A DNA stretch of 38,124 nt, from NCBI GenBank assembly GCA_015485525.1, contig WFTM01000226.1:1-38124 (forward strand), written 5' to 3'. Shown in pieces: positions 30,100 through 38,124 of this stretch. Position numbers and translations under genes: made by a program. Below the pieces are notes generated by a model, which made no database searches, was not told the DNA's origin, and saw only the letters and a program-made list of their open reading frames with translations. The stretch comes from Candidatus Zhuqueibacterota bacterium. Lineage in GTDB: Bacteria > Zhuqueibacterota > Zhuqueibacteria > Zhuqueibacterales > Geothermadaptataceae. Numbering within the stretch: position 1 is the first letter of the stretch; each line of letters opens with the position of its first letter.

Positions 30100-30525
30100 C
30101 CCTCCCGGGGGTTTGTACGCAGCGTGCCATTCCTGTCCCTTCCTCCTGAAACAGCTTGACTTTAGGGGCGTGAATGAATAATTTTTCCACCACTAATTTT
30201 TTCAGTAGCTTAACCTGAAATCTCACGCGTGATCTAACCTGAAAAAATCTCAAATTTTACAAGAATCAGGCTGGTTATGCTGTTCTCACAGCTTTTGGGC
30301 TGAAGACGGGTTTCACCGCAAAGGCGCAAAGTGCGCGAAGAAAGCTGGGCTGAGGGAAAAATCATTGCCGCACTTCCCGCACGGTGATTCTGTTTTTTCG
30401 TCTGAGGCATTTCATGTCAGTCAGCGAATATCACCTTGCTTTGCGTGTTCAAAACATTCGCCCGTGCATCTGACGGATTGGGCTTCCTGCCGGTAAATTC
30501 CGGATAATTTGAAAAGGTTTTATTC
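30100..30525. other. Noncoding gap between the cbb3 operon and the two-component genes
   Basis: About 425 bp, no gene. It has CCTGAAA motifs at about 30214 and 30237, a CACGCGTG palindrome near 30224, and a TTTCACCGCAAAGGCGCAAA segment (30311-30330). The last resembles a short dispersed sequence widespread in bacterial intergenic DNA. The promoter of the kinase operon probably lies in 30400-30500. Confidence 0.4.
30311..30343 (+). repeat. Dispersed 'CACCGCAAAGGCGCAAAG' repeat
   Basis: TTTCACCGCAAAGGCGCAAA followed by GTGCGCGAAG. Recognised from memory as a degenerate form of a repeat commonly found between bacterial genes, built from 8- to 9-base units of the form GCAAAGGC. Only one copy is in the window. 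Confidence 0.35.
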
Positions 30526-32079
30526 ATGAAACAGGCCACAGCAGATTTGCTGGTCAAGAACAAGAGCGTTATTCTGCAAAAATGGGTAGAATCAATCCGG
30601 GAGAATAACGCCGTCCGGGCGACGATTCCATCGGCGTCCCTGGCCCAGGTCGTTGAGGAGCTCTATCTGTATGTGCTGGAATCGTTCCGGCAGGAGAAAA
30701 ACGCAAGCAAGCGCTTTGATCGGGTTCTGACTTTGGTGCAGAAGCCGGTGTTGCCGGAGACCCGCTTCGGCTTGCAGGTGTTGCTCAATCATGGCAAGAG
30801 AAAAATGTTTGACCTGCTGGAGCAGGCGCTGCCGGCAGGTGGTGATCTGGCCCGTGTCTTTCGCGCCATCGATGCCTGCTTTGATGATATCTCGCTGCAC
30901 GTGGTCTCGGAATGTGAAAAAAGCCAGGTCACCGAGGACGATGGCACTGCTCACGCCGGTGAAGACGAGCTGACGCCGCACTCCCGTCTGAACTTGTTTT
31001 ACAGCGCTTTTCTGAACAGCACAGATGCGATCATCATCACCAACCTGCATGGGAAAATAACAGAAGCGAATACCGCGTTTCTGGAGTTGTTCGGCTACAG
31101 CCATGACGAAGTCATTGGGCGCACGACCAGCTTTTTGCGATCGTCACGTACCAGCGACGAGCTTTACCGCCAGATGTGGACGTCACTCGAGGAAAAAGGC
31201 GAGTGGAAGGGAGAAATCTACAACCGCACGAAGCACGGTGAGGAGATCCCGGTATGGTTATCGATTACCTCTGTTTATGAAGACGACAAGCGGGTTGGCT
31301 ATATGGGCTTTGAGATCGACATGCGCCCGCAGAAAAAATTGGAAAAACGCATTTTACAGAGCGAAAGGCTGGCTGTGATCGGCAAGATGGCAGCAAAAGT
31401 TGCCCATGAAATCCGCAACCCCCTTTCTTCTATCAGTTTGAATACAGAACTTCTGGAGGACGAAATCCGAACCGAGTTTGGCGGTCTGCCGGAAGAGGCT
31501 GAGACGCTGCTGAAAACGATCATCGGTGAAGTGGATCGGGTGGCGAATCTTTCGGAAGAGTATCTGCAGTTTTCACGCCTGCCCGAGGCAGAAATCACCC
31601 TGTGCCATATAGATGACCTGGTGCGCGATGTGGTAGAATTCATCGAGCCAGAAGCCAATACTGTCGGTATCCAGATCATCACGAAAATACAGGATGATAT
31701 TCCTCCTTTTCCTTTTGATTATCAGCAAATCCGCCGTGTGTTGCTCAATCTGTACCGCAATGCCATCGAAGCGATGAAAAATGGCGGGCTGATCCGCACA
31801 GAAGTGAACCTGCTCGGTGACGATGTGGAAATCCGTATCGCTGATACCGGGGATGGAATACCTGATGAGTATGGTAAGAAGATTTTTGATCCCTTTTTCA
31901 CCACTAAAGACCTTGGTACAGGCCTTGGCCTGGCTATCACCAAACAGATTATCACCGAACATGGTGGTAAAATATCTTATGAGAGTCGGCTCAAAAACGG
32001 GACGACTTTTATCATCCGTTTACCTTTGAATGCCTCGGAAGAAGGCCAGGAAACCCGGGAGAACCAGAGTGTCAGATAA
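30526..32079 (+). CDS. PAS-domain sensor histidine kinase (NtrB-like)
   Basis: A 517-residue cytoplasmic protein with no membrane helix. Residues 1-125 are helical and look like an RsbRD-type N-terminal domain ([20 protein letters not shown]). A PAS domain spans about 160-280 ([48 protein letters not shown]). The kinase core has the phosphoacceptor His294 in [12 protein letters not shown] box [25 protein letters not shown] and GTGLGLAI. The lack of membrane segments suggests it senses an internal signal, perhaps redox or a small ligand via PAS. It overlaps the response regulator by 11 bases, so they form a two-component pair. The stimulus and targets are unknown; proximity to the oxidase operon makes oxygen or redox a guess only. 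Confidence 0.92.
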   Translation: MKQATADLLVKNKSVILQKWVESIRENNAVRATIPSASLAQVVEELYLYVLESFRQEKNASKRFDRVLTLVQKPVLPETRFGLQVLLNHGKRKMFDLLEQALPAGGDLARVFRAIDACFDDISLHVVSECEKSQVTEDDGTAHAGEDELTPHSRLNLFYSAFLNSTDAIIITNLHGKITEANTAFLELFGYSHDEVIGRTTSFLRSSRTSDELYRQMWTSLEEKGEWKGEIYNRTKHGEEIPVWLSITSVYEDDKRVGYMGFEIDMRPQKKLEKRILQSERLAVIGKMAAKVAHEIRNPLSSISLNTELLEDEIRTEFGGLPEEAETLLKTIIGEVDRVANLSEEYLQFSRLPEAEITLCHIDDLVRDVVEFIEPEANTVGIQIITKIQDDIPPFPFDYQQIRRVLLNLYRNAIEAMKNGGLIRTEVNLLGDDVEIRIADTGDGIPDEYGKKIFDPFFTTKDLGTGLGLAITKQIITEHGGKISYESRLKNGTTFIIRLPLNASEEGQETRENQSVR

Positions 32080-33460
32080 CAGCCAATATACCATCCTCGT
32101 CGTCGATGATGAAAAGAGTGTGCGCGAGTCAATCGGCAGGGTTTTAAAGAAAGAGGGCTACTCCGTCAGCCTGACGTCCAACGGCCACGAAGCTCTCGAT
32201 ATACTCGAGAAAAATCATATTTCTGTAGTCATGACGGATCTGCGCATGCCTGAGATGAGTGGTATCGAATTGCTCGAACATGCGAAGAGGGAATTTCAGG
32301 ACATCGAGGTGATCCTGATCACCGGGCACGGTACTATAGAAAAGGCTGTTGAGGCCATGAAGTTGGGTGCCTATGACTTCATCACCAAGCCATTCAAGCG
32401 TGCTGAAATTCTCAGCTCAGTGCGGCGGGCTATTGAGAAACATACACTGGCTTCGGAAAACAAATTTTTGCGCGAGCAACTGGAAAAGACCAATGAATCG
32501 CGTCTGGTTTTTATCGGCGAAAGCCCGCAGGTTCAGAATGTTATCAAGCTGGTTGATAAAGTTGCACCGCTGCCCTCAACCGTGCTGATCACCGGCGAGA
32601 GCGGCACAGGTAAGGAGATCATCGCACGCATGATCCACAACAAGAGCCCGCGCGCCAATCGCCGTTTCGTTGCTGTCAACTGTGGCGCCATATCGGAAAA
32701 TATCATCGAAAGCGAGCTGTTCGGGCATGTGAAAGGGTCCTTTACCGGCGCGACACGCGACAAGGATGGACTGTTCAAAATCGCATCCGGAGGCACGCTT
32801 TTCCTCGATGAAATCAGTACCCTGCCGTTGAATATGCAGGTAAAGCTGTTGCGAGCCCTGCAGGAACAGGAAATTCGCCCTGTCGGCTCTACACGTTCTA
32901 TCTCCGTTGATGTTCGCATCCTCGCAGCCAGTAACAGGAATTTACAGGATGAGATGGAAGCCGGAAATTTCCGCGAGGACCTGTATTATCGTTTGAATGT
33001 CGTTGCCCTCAATATCCCCCCCCTGCGCGAACGCCGCGATGACATTCCCCACCTGATCAAGCATTTCATCGCAAAGTTCAACCACGAGCTGAACAAATCT
33101 GTTACCGGAGCCAGCCCCGAGACGATACAGATGCTGATGAACTATTCCTGGAAAGGCAACGTCCGTGAGCTGGAAAATGCCATCGAACACGCGATGATTC
33201 TGTGTGATACCGAAGAGCTGCGTCCGGAGAATCTGCCACACCATTTTTTTGCAACCAAAGTCAGTCAGTTGACTCACCAGCAGGGTCTGAAAGAATCGGT
33301 CATGGAGTTCGAACGCTTGCAGATCACCAACACCCTGGCGCGTGTGGATGGCGATAAAAAAGCTGCAGCGGAGTTGCTCGGTCTCAGTCTTTCTTCCCTG
33401 TATAGGAAAATGTCTGAGTTGCAGCTGGATGTCAAAGAATACGGTCACAAGGATTCTTGA
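32069..33460 (+). CDS. NtrC-family sigma-54-dependent response regulator
   Basis: A 463-residue protein from GTG 32069 (GGGAG eight bases upstream; an upstream ATG at 32030 has none). Receiver domain, residues 6-120: DDE, phosphoacceptor Asp57 (MTDLRMPEMSG), ITGHG, and TKPF. AAA+ domain, about 140-380: Walker A GESGTGKE (176-183), sigma-54 contact loop GSFTGA (223-228; the consensus is GAFTGA, and Ser is a common variant), FLDEIS Walker B, and RxDLYYRLN. C-terminal Fis-type HTH, about 415-455 (KKAAAELLGLSLSSLYRKM). On phosphorylation by the overlapping kinase it should drive sigma-54 promoters. A candidate promoter lies 165 bp downstream of its stop. Confidence 0.95.
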   Translation: MSDNSQYTILVVDDEKSVRESIGRVLKKEGYSVSLTSNGHEALDILEKNHISVVMTDLRMPEMSGIELLEHAKREFQDIEVILITGHGTIEKAVEAMKLGAYDFITKPFKRAEILSSVRRAIEKHTLASENKFLREQLEKTNESRLVFIGESPQVQNVIKLVDKVAPLPSTVLITGESGTGKEIIARMIHNKSPRANRRFVAVNCGAISENIIESELFGHVKGSFTGATRDKDGLFKIASGGTLFLDEISTLPLNMQVKLLRALQEQEIRPVGSTRSISVDVRILAASNRNLQDEMEAGNFREDLYYRLNVVALNIPPLRERRDDIPHLIKHFIAKFNHELNKSVTGASPETIQMLMNYSWKGNVRELENAIEHAMILCDTEELRPENLPHHFFATKVSQLTHQQGLKESVMEFERLQITNTLARVDGDKKAAAELLGLSLSSLYRKMSELQLDVKEYGHKDS

Positions 33461-33626
33461 AAGTGAGAATCACCTGCTGGCCATTTGCCATTATTGGGAA
33501 AGGCTATTAACAATATTTCTAATAACTTGCAGGCATGTTACCGTGCTATAATTTTTTCTTATGGTGGTAGGCAGCTTTGTTTATCGGCGCGGGCGCTTTT
33601 ATTCCATTTGCTCAATCTTGGGGCAG

Positions 33627-33642
33627 TGGCACTATAATTGTA
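33627..33642 (+). promoter_or_regulatory. Candidate sigma-54 promoter (TGGCAC-N5-TTGTA)
   Basis: TGGCAC at 33627-33632, five bases, then TTGTA at 33638-33642; the consensus is TGGCAC-N5-TTGCA. The spacing is exact and only the -12 C is changed. It lies between the NtrC-type regulator and the stand-alone receiver gene, 344 bp before the latter. Confidence 0.5.
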
Positions 33643-33700
33643 TTAATTGCCACAATTCTTATTTCTCGTACACAATAATTTTGACGATAGATGTGATATG

Positions 33701-33755
33701 AGTTACCCCGATCTATTCGAAATGTACGTACCGGCCAGGGTAAATCGGGATAACT
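33701..33755. repeat. Palindromic element AGTTACCCCGAT / ATCGGGATAACT
   Basis: Left arm 33701-33712, right arm 33744-33755, with one mismatch, 31-nt loop. Same family as 8353-8392. It lies about 60 bp after the sigma-54 promoter candidate and could terminate or stabilise a short RNA. Confidence 0.6.
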
Positions 33756-33985
33756 GAACCTTCCTTCCGGAGTGTGTGTTACACCAGGAGTTGTATCCCG
33801 CATGGTGCACAAAAAGAATGTTTCGCGCGGGATGGCTGAAAAATTTTGCTCGACGAGATATTTCATAGTAATGGTCTCATAAAATGTGGCTTACGGCAAA
33901 TTTTTTCGGGTTCGTGAATTTTTCAGGCAAGAACGTGTGTTATGAAGAAGAGTCTCCGGATTAACGAGCTTTTCAGGTTAAGGCC

Positions 33986-34438
33986 ATGGTTATGCATACA
34001 GGAGTAAAAACACGAGAGCCTTATGACGATGGATTACCACCCCAGGGATATGAAGCAAAGAGCATGAACGCCAAATCGGAGCACAAGCGTATCCTCATCA
34101 TCGGAGACGAGTCTGTTTTTCGCCGCACGCTGTTCAAAACCCTTGCAAAAGACGGCTACAATGTCTTTGCATCAGTCAACATCGCTGAAGCCGCCGAATT
34201 CCTCGATTCATTGGACTTTTCACTGATTCTGGTCGATATCGCTGATATCTACAACGGTGGTCTGGATCGGCTGCGGCATATCATGGATATGGCGAAGCAG
34301 GCTAAAGTGATCGTTTTGATTCCTTTCACCAACCAGAAAGCGAAGAAAACCATCGATACTCTCGGGGCGGTGACCAGCCTGGTCAAACCGATCCGCAAAA
34401 AAGTTCTGCTGCGTACCGTCGCCCGCGTTCTGCAATAG
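33986..34438 (+). CDS. Stand-alone response-regulator receiver protein
   Basis: A 150-residue protein with a single receiver domain at about 35-150. The start of the fold is RILIIGDESVFRRTLFKTL with the acidic pair Asp-Glu, the phosphoacceptor candidate is Asp84 in LILVDIAD, and the conserved Lys134 is in LVKPIRK. The Thr/Ser position after strand 4 is hydrophobic (VLIPF), which is unusual, so signalling by the usual Thr-Tyr switch may be changed. There is no output domain. The first 26 residues (TREPYDDGLPPQGYEAKS) are polar; ATG at 34064 (MNAKSEHKR) is an alternative start, but AAGG precedes the first ATG more closely. It may be an intermediate or phosphate sink for the NtrB/NtrC-like pair nearby. 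Confidence 0.75.
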   Translation: MVMHTGVKTREPYDDGLPPQGYEAKSMNAKSEHKRILIIGDESVFRRTLFKTLAKDGYNVFASVNIAEAAEFLDSLDFSLILVDIADIYNGGLDRLRHIMDMAKQAKVIVLIPFTNQKAKKTIDTLGAVTSLVKPIRKKVLLRTVARVLQ

Positions 34439-34584
34439 TTCCTGCCGCTTTTCTCACCGAATTAATCCAGAGCATTACTGGACGCCAGCACGATCATCCG
34501 CACTCGCGGTGCTGTCATCGCGTGCTGCTTTGTCTGGTACATGGTTTGCTTTCTTGCTGGTAATGAAACCCGTATTCTGCGCAC

Positions 34585-34640
34585 CAGATATCCCGGCTTC
34601 CCCTGTGCGCGATGCTTATTTTGAAATGAATCGGGATAGT
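34585..34640. repeat. Palindromic element, near-copy of 2231-2288
   Basis: TATCCCGG (34589-34596) faces AATCGGGATA (34629-34638). It shares most of its 56 bases with 2231-2288, including the internal CCT-GTGCGC-GCT-ATT and the GAATGAATCGGGATA end. It lies about 90 bp before the Pat-like gene. Confidence 0.65.
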
Positions 34641-34726
34641 ACGCTTCGAAAAGCACTGCAGAAGTAAACGGTCCCGCACAATTGCGCCATTTTACCGAAG
34701 GATTCGATCCCGTACCGGGAGGCGGC

Positions 34727-37177
34727 ATGAAAAAGCGAAGAAAAACCCGTGAAGTTCTGAAGGCTTTGTTTGCACCCCGTGGTATTGCTGTAATCGGCAG
34801 CTCATGGCAGTCGCCGTTATTTTTGCAAGTCCTCAATAATCTCGCCGCCTCCAGGGGGAAATCCCGGGTCTGGCCTGTCATTCTCGGGCCTGAACGGCAG
34901 ATGCCGCCGGAAATTTTTGCTAACGAAATCGATCTCGCGATCCTCGTGATACCCGTTTCAGAAACCCTGCCTGTGCTGCGGAGCTGTGATGCGGCAGGTG
35001 TCGCAGCAGCCCTTCTCATCCAGAGCCCGGAAGGAACAAGCCAGCAACGTGCTGATGCATACACCGCGTTGCGTGAGGAGCTCACAGACCTGTCTATCCG
35101 CGTTCTTGGTCCCAACAGCGCTGGTCTCATGCTACCCGGCGAAAAATTCAACGCCAGCGTGATCCCCGGCACGGCCCTGACCGGGTCTGTCGCGTTTCTC
35201 AGCCAGAGCGGTGCTCTGTGCAATGCTATTCTCGACTGGAGCCTGTGCGAGCAGATCGGCTTCAGCGCCTTTGTCTCTGTCGGTGCAATGGTTGATATCA
35301 GTTGGGGCGAGCTGCTCACCTGGCTGGGGGATCATGCGGCAACCCGCAGCATCATCATTTATATGGAATCCATCGGAGAAGCGCGCGCTTTTCTGTCGGC
35401 TGCCCGCGAAACGACCTTGAGCAAACCGGTGATCGTGATCAAAGCAGGCAGGACGGAAACAGCAGCCCGTGCCGTGGCCGCACATTCTTTTCATCCGGCC
35501 GGAGACGACGCTGTGCTCGAGGCGGCGTTCAGAAGAATCGGGGTGTTATGGGTCGAGAGTATCGCCGAGCTGTTTTATATGGCCGAAGTGCTCTCCCGGC
35601 AGCCGCTGCCCTCGGGCAACCGGCTGATGATCGTGAGTAATTCCGGCAGTGCGGGTGTGTTGGCTGCAGACTCGCTCACGACCAGAGGCGGTGCGCCCGG
35701 TCATGTGCCGGAAGGAATTGCCGCCGAGCTGCGCGATCGCGTTCTGGTCACCGGTTTCGTCGATATCGGTGAAGACGCCGATGCAGAGCGCTATTCTGAA
35801 GTGCTGGGTGTGCTCCAGGCAGATGCAGATACTGACGGCACTCTGGTTGTTTATGCGCCGACCATTTTTACCCCGGCAGAAGAGGTTGCAGGTGAAGTTA
35901 TCCGCTTTGCACATTCGCAGCAGAAACCGGTGCTGGCAAGCTGGATCGGAGGCAACAGCGTACAGAAGGGCACGGCCATGCTCGAGCGCGCCGGAATCCC
36001 GACGTTTCCCTATCCGGATACGGCCGCGAAAATTTTCAACTATATGTGGCGTTATGCCTATAATTTGCGTGCCCTGTACGAAACCCCTGCTCTGGTTGAT
36101 TCAGAGGAAAAAGCCGGCGAGCGACGTGCATGTGCAGATGAACTGCTGCAGAAAGAGCTCGAACTCGGGAGGGAAGAGCTGAGTGCCGATGCTGCTGCCC
36201 GGCTTCTGGCCGCCTATGGCCTGGATGTATCAGATGAAAAGCCCGCAGGCGGTCAGAGTTATCCCTGCGCCATGGGGTCTTTCGTGGATGCCGAGTTTGG
36301 GCCGGTGCTGTATTTCAGTGCCACAGCACAGGGCCCGGTACCGGCAAGCGACAGAACTCTGGCACTTCCTCCCCTGAACACAACCCTGGCCCGGCGTATG
36401 TTGGAACAGACACGGTTTTATCAGCAGATGCAGGCAGAGGGCAGGGTTGATCTGAATAAACTCGAGCAGGCTCTGGTGGGATTCAGCAGGATGCTGGTCG
36501 AATTGCCGAGAATTCACGAAGTCAGGCTCGATCCTCTGTTTCTGCACATCGACGAAAGCGGAGATGCACGGCCTCTGGTCGCAGCCTGCCGGATTCGTCT
36601 GTTTGGCAAAGAAGTCCCGGACGCCCGCTTGCCACGCCCGGCCATCCGTCCCTATCCGATTCAGTACGTCGGCGAGTGGCACCTGCGGGATGGCACACCT
36701 GTGCTCATCCGTCCGATTCGCCCCGAAGACGAACCTAAGTTCGTCGCTTTTCATAAGCACCTCTCGGACCAGAGCGTTTATTTTCGCTACTTCCACACGA
36801 TTCAGCTCGACCAGCGCATTGCGCACGAGCGCCTGAGCCGAATCTGTTTTGTCGATTATGACCGGGAGATGGCGTTAGTGGTTGAAATTGCCACCGCCGA
36901 TCCCCGGGAAATTATCGCTGTCGGCAGGTTGATCCGCGCCCACGGCGATGATGAAGCCGAGTTTGCCATCCTGGTGGCTGATAAATACCAGCGTTCCGGG
37001 ATCGGAACCGAACTGCTGCGCCGTCTGGTTGCCATCGGTGCCCGGGAAGGCCTGGCACGGATTACAGCGAAAATTCTGCCGGAAAACAGCGGCATGCTGC
37101 AGGTTTGCCGTAAGATCGGTTTTGATGTCCGCTTTAATGCCGATGAGGAAGTGTATGATGCCGTGATTGCGTTATGA
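34727..37177 (+). CDS. Pat-like acyl-CoA-synthetase/GNAT fusion with truncated ATP-grasp domain
   Basis: An 816-residue protein from ATG 34727 (GGGAGG just upstream; the TTG at 34682 is not needed). Layout: CoA-binding domain (about 10-120, FAPRGIAVIGSS), succinyl-CoA-synthetase-like domains (about 130-430; LGPNSAGLMLP, FLSQSGALCNAI, VIVIKAGRTETAARAVAAHSF with the His kept but the following TGALAG lost), an ATP-grasp remnant (about 485-620), and a GNAT domain (about 655-816, VLIRPIRPEDEPKF, VADKYQRSGIGTELL). The full set is the layout of Pat/PatZ protein lysine acetyltransferases, which acetylate metabolic enzymes. In the ATP-grasp part, only about 24 residues lie between AAYGLDV and FGPVLYF, where relatives have about 85-110; the ATP-binding strands and glycine loop are missing. 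Synthetase activity is therefore unlikely; the GNAT part looks intact. Confidence 0.88.
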   Translation: MKKRRKTREVLKALFAPRGIAVIGSSWQSPLFLQVLNNLAASRGKSRVWPVILGPERQMPPEIFANEIDLAILVIPVSETLPVLRSCDAAGVAAALLIQSPEGTSQQRADAYTALREELTDLSIRVLGPNSAGLMLPGEKFNASVIPGTALTGSVAFLSQSGALCNAILDWSLCEQIGFSAFVSVGAMVDISWGELLTWLGDHAATRSIIIYMESIGEARAFLSAARETTLSKPVIVIKAGRTETAARAVAAHSFHPAGDDAVLEAAFRRIGVLWVESIAELFYMAEVLSRQPLPSGNRLMIVSNSGSAGVLAADSLTTRGGAPGHVPEGIAAELRDRVLVTGFVDIGEDADAERYSEVLGVLQADADTDGTLVVYAPTIFTPAEEVAGEVIRFAHSQQKPVLASWIGGNSVQKGTAMLERAGIPTFPYPDTAAKIFNYMWRYAYNLRALYETPALVDSEEKAGERRACADELLQKELELGREELSADAAARLLAAYGLDVSDEKPAGGQSYPCAMGSFVDAEFGPVLYFSATAQGPVPASDRTLALPPLNTTLARRMLEQTRFYQQMQAEGRVDLNKLEQALVGFSRMLVELPRIHEVRLDPLFLHIDESGDARPLVAACRIRLFGKEVPDARLPRPAIRPYPIQYVGEWHLRDGTPVLIRPIRPEDEPKFVAFHKHLSDQSVYFRYFHTIQLDQRIAHERLSRICFVDYDREMALVVEIATADPREIIAVGRLIRAHGDDEAEFAILVADKYQRSGIGTELLRRLVAIGAREGLARITAKILPENSGMLQVCRKIGFDVRFNADEEVYDAVIAL

Positions 37178-37345
37178 TCAGAAAAGCTCTCGCCTGCTGG
37201 TGTTCTGTAAACACGCGTGCAGGAGGATTTTCGGCATGTCCCGCTTCCATGCCCGGCGTTAATCTGTACGACAGGAACCGTAAGCTTTGGAATACCATAT
37301 TTCACTAAAATTCGACGGGGTGTACTTTCAACCGGGAGAAGTGAG

Positions 37346-37816
37346 ATGAAAAAGATGACAGCACATGACATCATGAACAAAAACATCATCGTCGTGCCAC
37401 AGAACTGGACGATTGCCGAACTGGCCAGGTTCTTTCTGGAAAAAGCGATCACCGGCGCACCAGTTGCAGACGGGGACGGGAAACTGGTCGGCGTGGTTTC
37501 TCTGATGGATATTGCCCGCTATGAAAGCTACAGCGCGCGCAAGGCAAAGTCAGAAAAAACACACCATTATTATCTCCATGGCTGGGAAGATGCCATGGAC
37601 AGCGACGACATGCGCGCGTTCCACGTCGAAGACTATCCTGATACGACCGTTGAACAGATCATGACGCCGATGATTTTCAAAGTCCCGGCAGAAATGGCCA
37701 TCCCTGATGTCGCCAGAATGATGGTGATGGGGCGCATTCATCGCGTTCTTGTCGTCGATGAGGATAAGCCGGTGGGCATCATTACCACGATGGATTTGCT
37801 CAAGCTGCTGTATTGA
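37346..37816 (+). CDS. Two-CBS-domain protein
   Basis: A 156-residue protein of two CBS domains (about 4-58 and 93-156): TAHDIMNKNIIVVPQNWTI, ITGAPVADGDGKLVGVVSLMDIA, then VEQIMTPMIFKVPAEMAI and IHRVLVVDEDKPVGIITTMDLLKLL. CBS pairs bind AMP, ATP or SAM and regulate partners or act alone as sensors. Between the domains is a 35-residue, His- and acid-rich insert (SEKTHHYYLHGWEDAMDSDD). GGGAG and GTGAG lie before the ATG at 37346; an upstream GTG reading frame has no support. It follows the Pat-like gene by 168 bp on the same strand; a link through adenylate energy sensing is possible but not shown. Confidence 0.9.
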   Translation: MKKMTAHDIMNKNIIVVPQNWTIAELARFFLEKAITGAPVADGDGKLVGVVSLMDIARYESYSARKAKSEKTHHYYLHGWEDAMDSDDMRAFHVEDYPDTTVEQIMTPMIFKVPAEMAIPDVARMMVMGRIHRVLVVDEDKPVGIITTMDLLKLLY

Positions 37817-37870
37817 GTCGCTGCCTGCGTCAATGGTTGTGGGGACAGGCCCCCGGATACCTGCTTTTCA

Positions 37871-38124
37871 GTATCCGTCCAGTGCCCCCCACCTTTCTTC
37901 AGTATCTCCCCTTCACGCTGGCTCGAATGCAGCCATGAGTCAGGTACTGCTACGGAAGAGAAGTAGCCGAAGTGGCAACACTTCGGGCGCCCGGGAGGCC
38001 GGAACTCTTGCGAGTTCCGCTACAGGATGCAAAGTGTTTGCTCGAGCACGGTATCCGTTCGGTTACCCCCGCCTTTCTTCAGTTTCTCCCCTTCACGCTG
38101 GCTCGAATGCAGCCATGAGTCAGG
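37871..38124. repeat. Direct repeat of period 180 bp with hairpins, running off the window
   Basis: The 74-bp segment 37871-37944 recurs at 38051-38124 with few changes, the shift being exactly 180; it includes CTTCACGCTGGCTCGAATGC and GCAGCCATGAGTCAGG. The second copy ends at the window edge, so further units may follow. Between copies lies a double hairpin (37949-38023). No coding frame seen. Confidence 0.75.
37963..38023. repeat. REP-like double hairpin closed by GTAGC/GCTAC
   Basis: First hairpin CCGAAGTG-GCAA-CACTTCGG (37967-37986, perfect 8-bp stem, GNRA-type loop). Second hairpin GGAACTC-TTGC-GAGTTCC (38001-38018, perfect 7-bp stem). The pair is bracketed by GTAGC (37963-37967) and GCTAC (38019-38023). 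Similar twin palindromes are common REP-type intergenic repeats. Confidence 0.65.

Larger units (their letters stand above)
33461..33985. other. Noncoding gap with sigma-54 promoter candidate and repeats
   Basis: About 525 bp, no credible gene. It contains a sigma-54-like promoter (33627-33642), a palindromic element (33701-33755), a TATCCCGC/GCGGGATG inverted pair (33797-33833) and several CTGAAAAATT-type motifs (33835, 33912). A small transcript from this region is possible. Confidence 0.45.

Noticed and set aside
32030-32068. Upstream ATG start for the sigma-54 response regulator
   Set aside because: The extra 13 residues are basic and not family-like, and the GTG at 32069 has a good ribosome site and the usual receiver start.
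34462-35319. Minus-strand 285-residue open frame opposite the Pat-like gene
   Set aside because: Low-complexity antisense translation without family pattern; the plus strand is certain.
37217-37345. Longer N-terminus for the CBS protein from a GTG
   Set aside because: The extension has no CBS pattern, and the ATG at 37346 has GGGAG/GTGAG.

Overview
The window is 38 kb of chromosome from a Gram-negative heterotroph living in low-oxygen or fluctuating-oxygen conditions. I cannot name the species. A fused ccoN-ccoO gene, a one-haem CcoP, a CRTAC1-type FG-GAP/ASPIC protein, S9 peptidases and roughly even GC in the genes would fit the Bacteroidota/Calditrichota/KSB1 side of the tree or another little-cultured phylum; that is inference. 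There are no tRNA, rRNA, phage, transposase or CRISPR features. Noncoding stretches of 0.3-1.5 kb separate the gene blocks and are loaded with short inverted-repeat elements.

Left part (1-8.5 kb): a truncated MoaD/ThiS-like-MoeB fusion (minus strand), a small membrane protein coupled to a Nudix hydrolase (plus), three consecutive minus-strand paralogues each made of one membrane helix, a linker and a SPOR-like domain, then a minus-strand pair of a four-helix membrane protein and a large secreted GH113-like glycosidase. The gaps around the SPOR-like genes hold MITE-like and palindromic elements.

Middle (8.5-20 kb): tryptophanase, an NnrS-family membrane protein, haem A synthase (Cox15/CtaA), a hotdog thioesterase, an S9 prolyl-oligopeptidase-type peptidase, a TIGR01212-type radical SAM protein, a CRTAC1-like protein and a small membrane protein, all on the plus strand. 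A spore-photoproduct-lyase-like radical SAM protein on the minus strand follows. A 1.5-kb noncoding island (19.9-21.4 kb) contains two MITE copies, several hairpins and a perfect palindrome that may be an operator for the next operon.

Respiratory operon (21.4-30.1 kb): ccoI, ccoS, ccoNO (fused), ccoQ, ccoP, ccoG, ccoH and a TauE/DsbD-like membrane protein. This is a complete cbb3 cytochrome oxidase structural and assembly set: CcoI supplies copper, CcoS helps cofactor insertion, CcoG and CcoH act in assembly, and CcoNOP is the enzyme. Haem A synthase at 11.4 kb is not needed for cbb3 and implies a haem-A oxidase elsewhere in the genome.

Right part (30.5-38.1 kb): an overlapping PAS histidine kinase/sigma-54 response regulator pair, a stand-alone receiver protein, a Pat-like acyl-CoA-synthetase/GNAT fusion whose ATP-grasp domain appears to have lost its ATP-binding half, and a two-CBS-domain protein. 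The window ends inside a 180-bp-period direct repeat containing strong hairpins.

The most notable points are the three-gene SPOR-like paralogue array, two families of short mobile or palindromic elements, the eroded Pat-like enzyme, the glycosidase joined to what may be a degenerate metallopeptidase fold, and an orphan sigma-54 promoter candidate beside the NtrC-type regulator.
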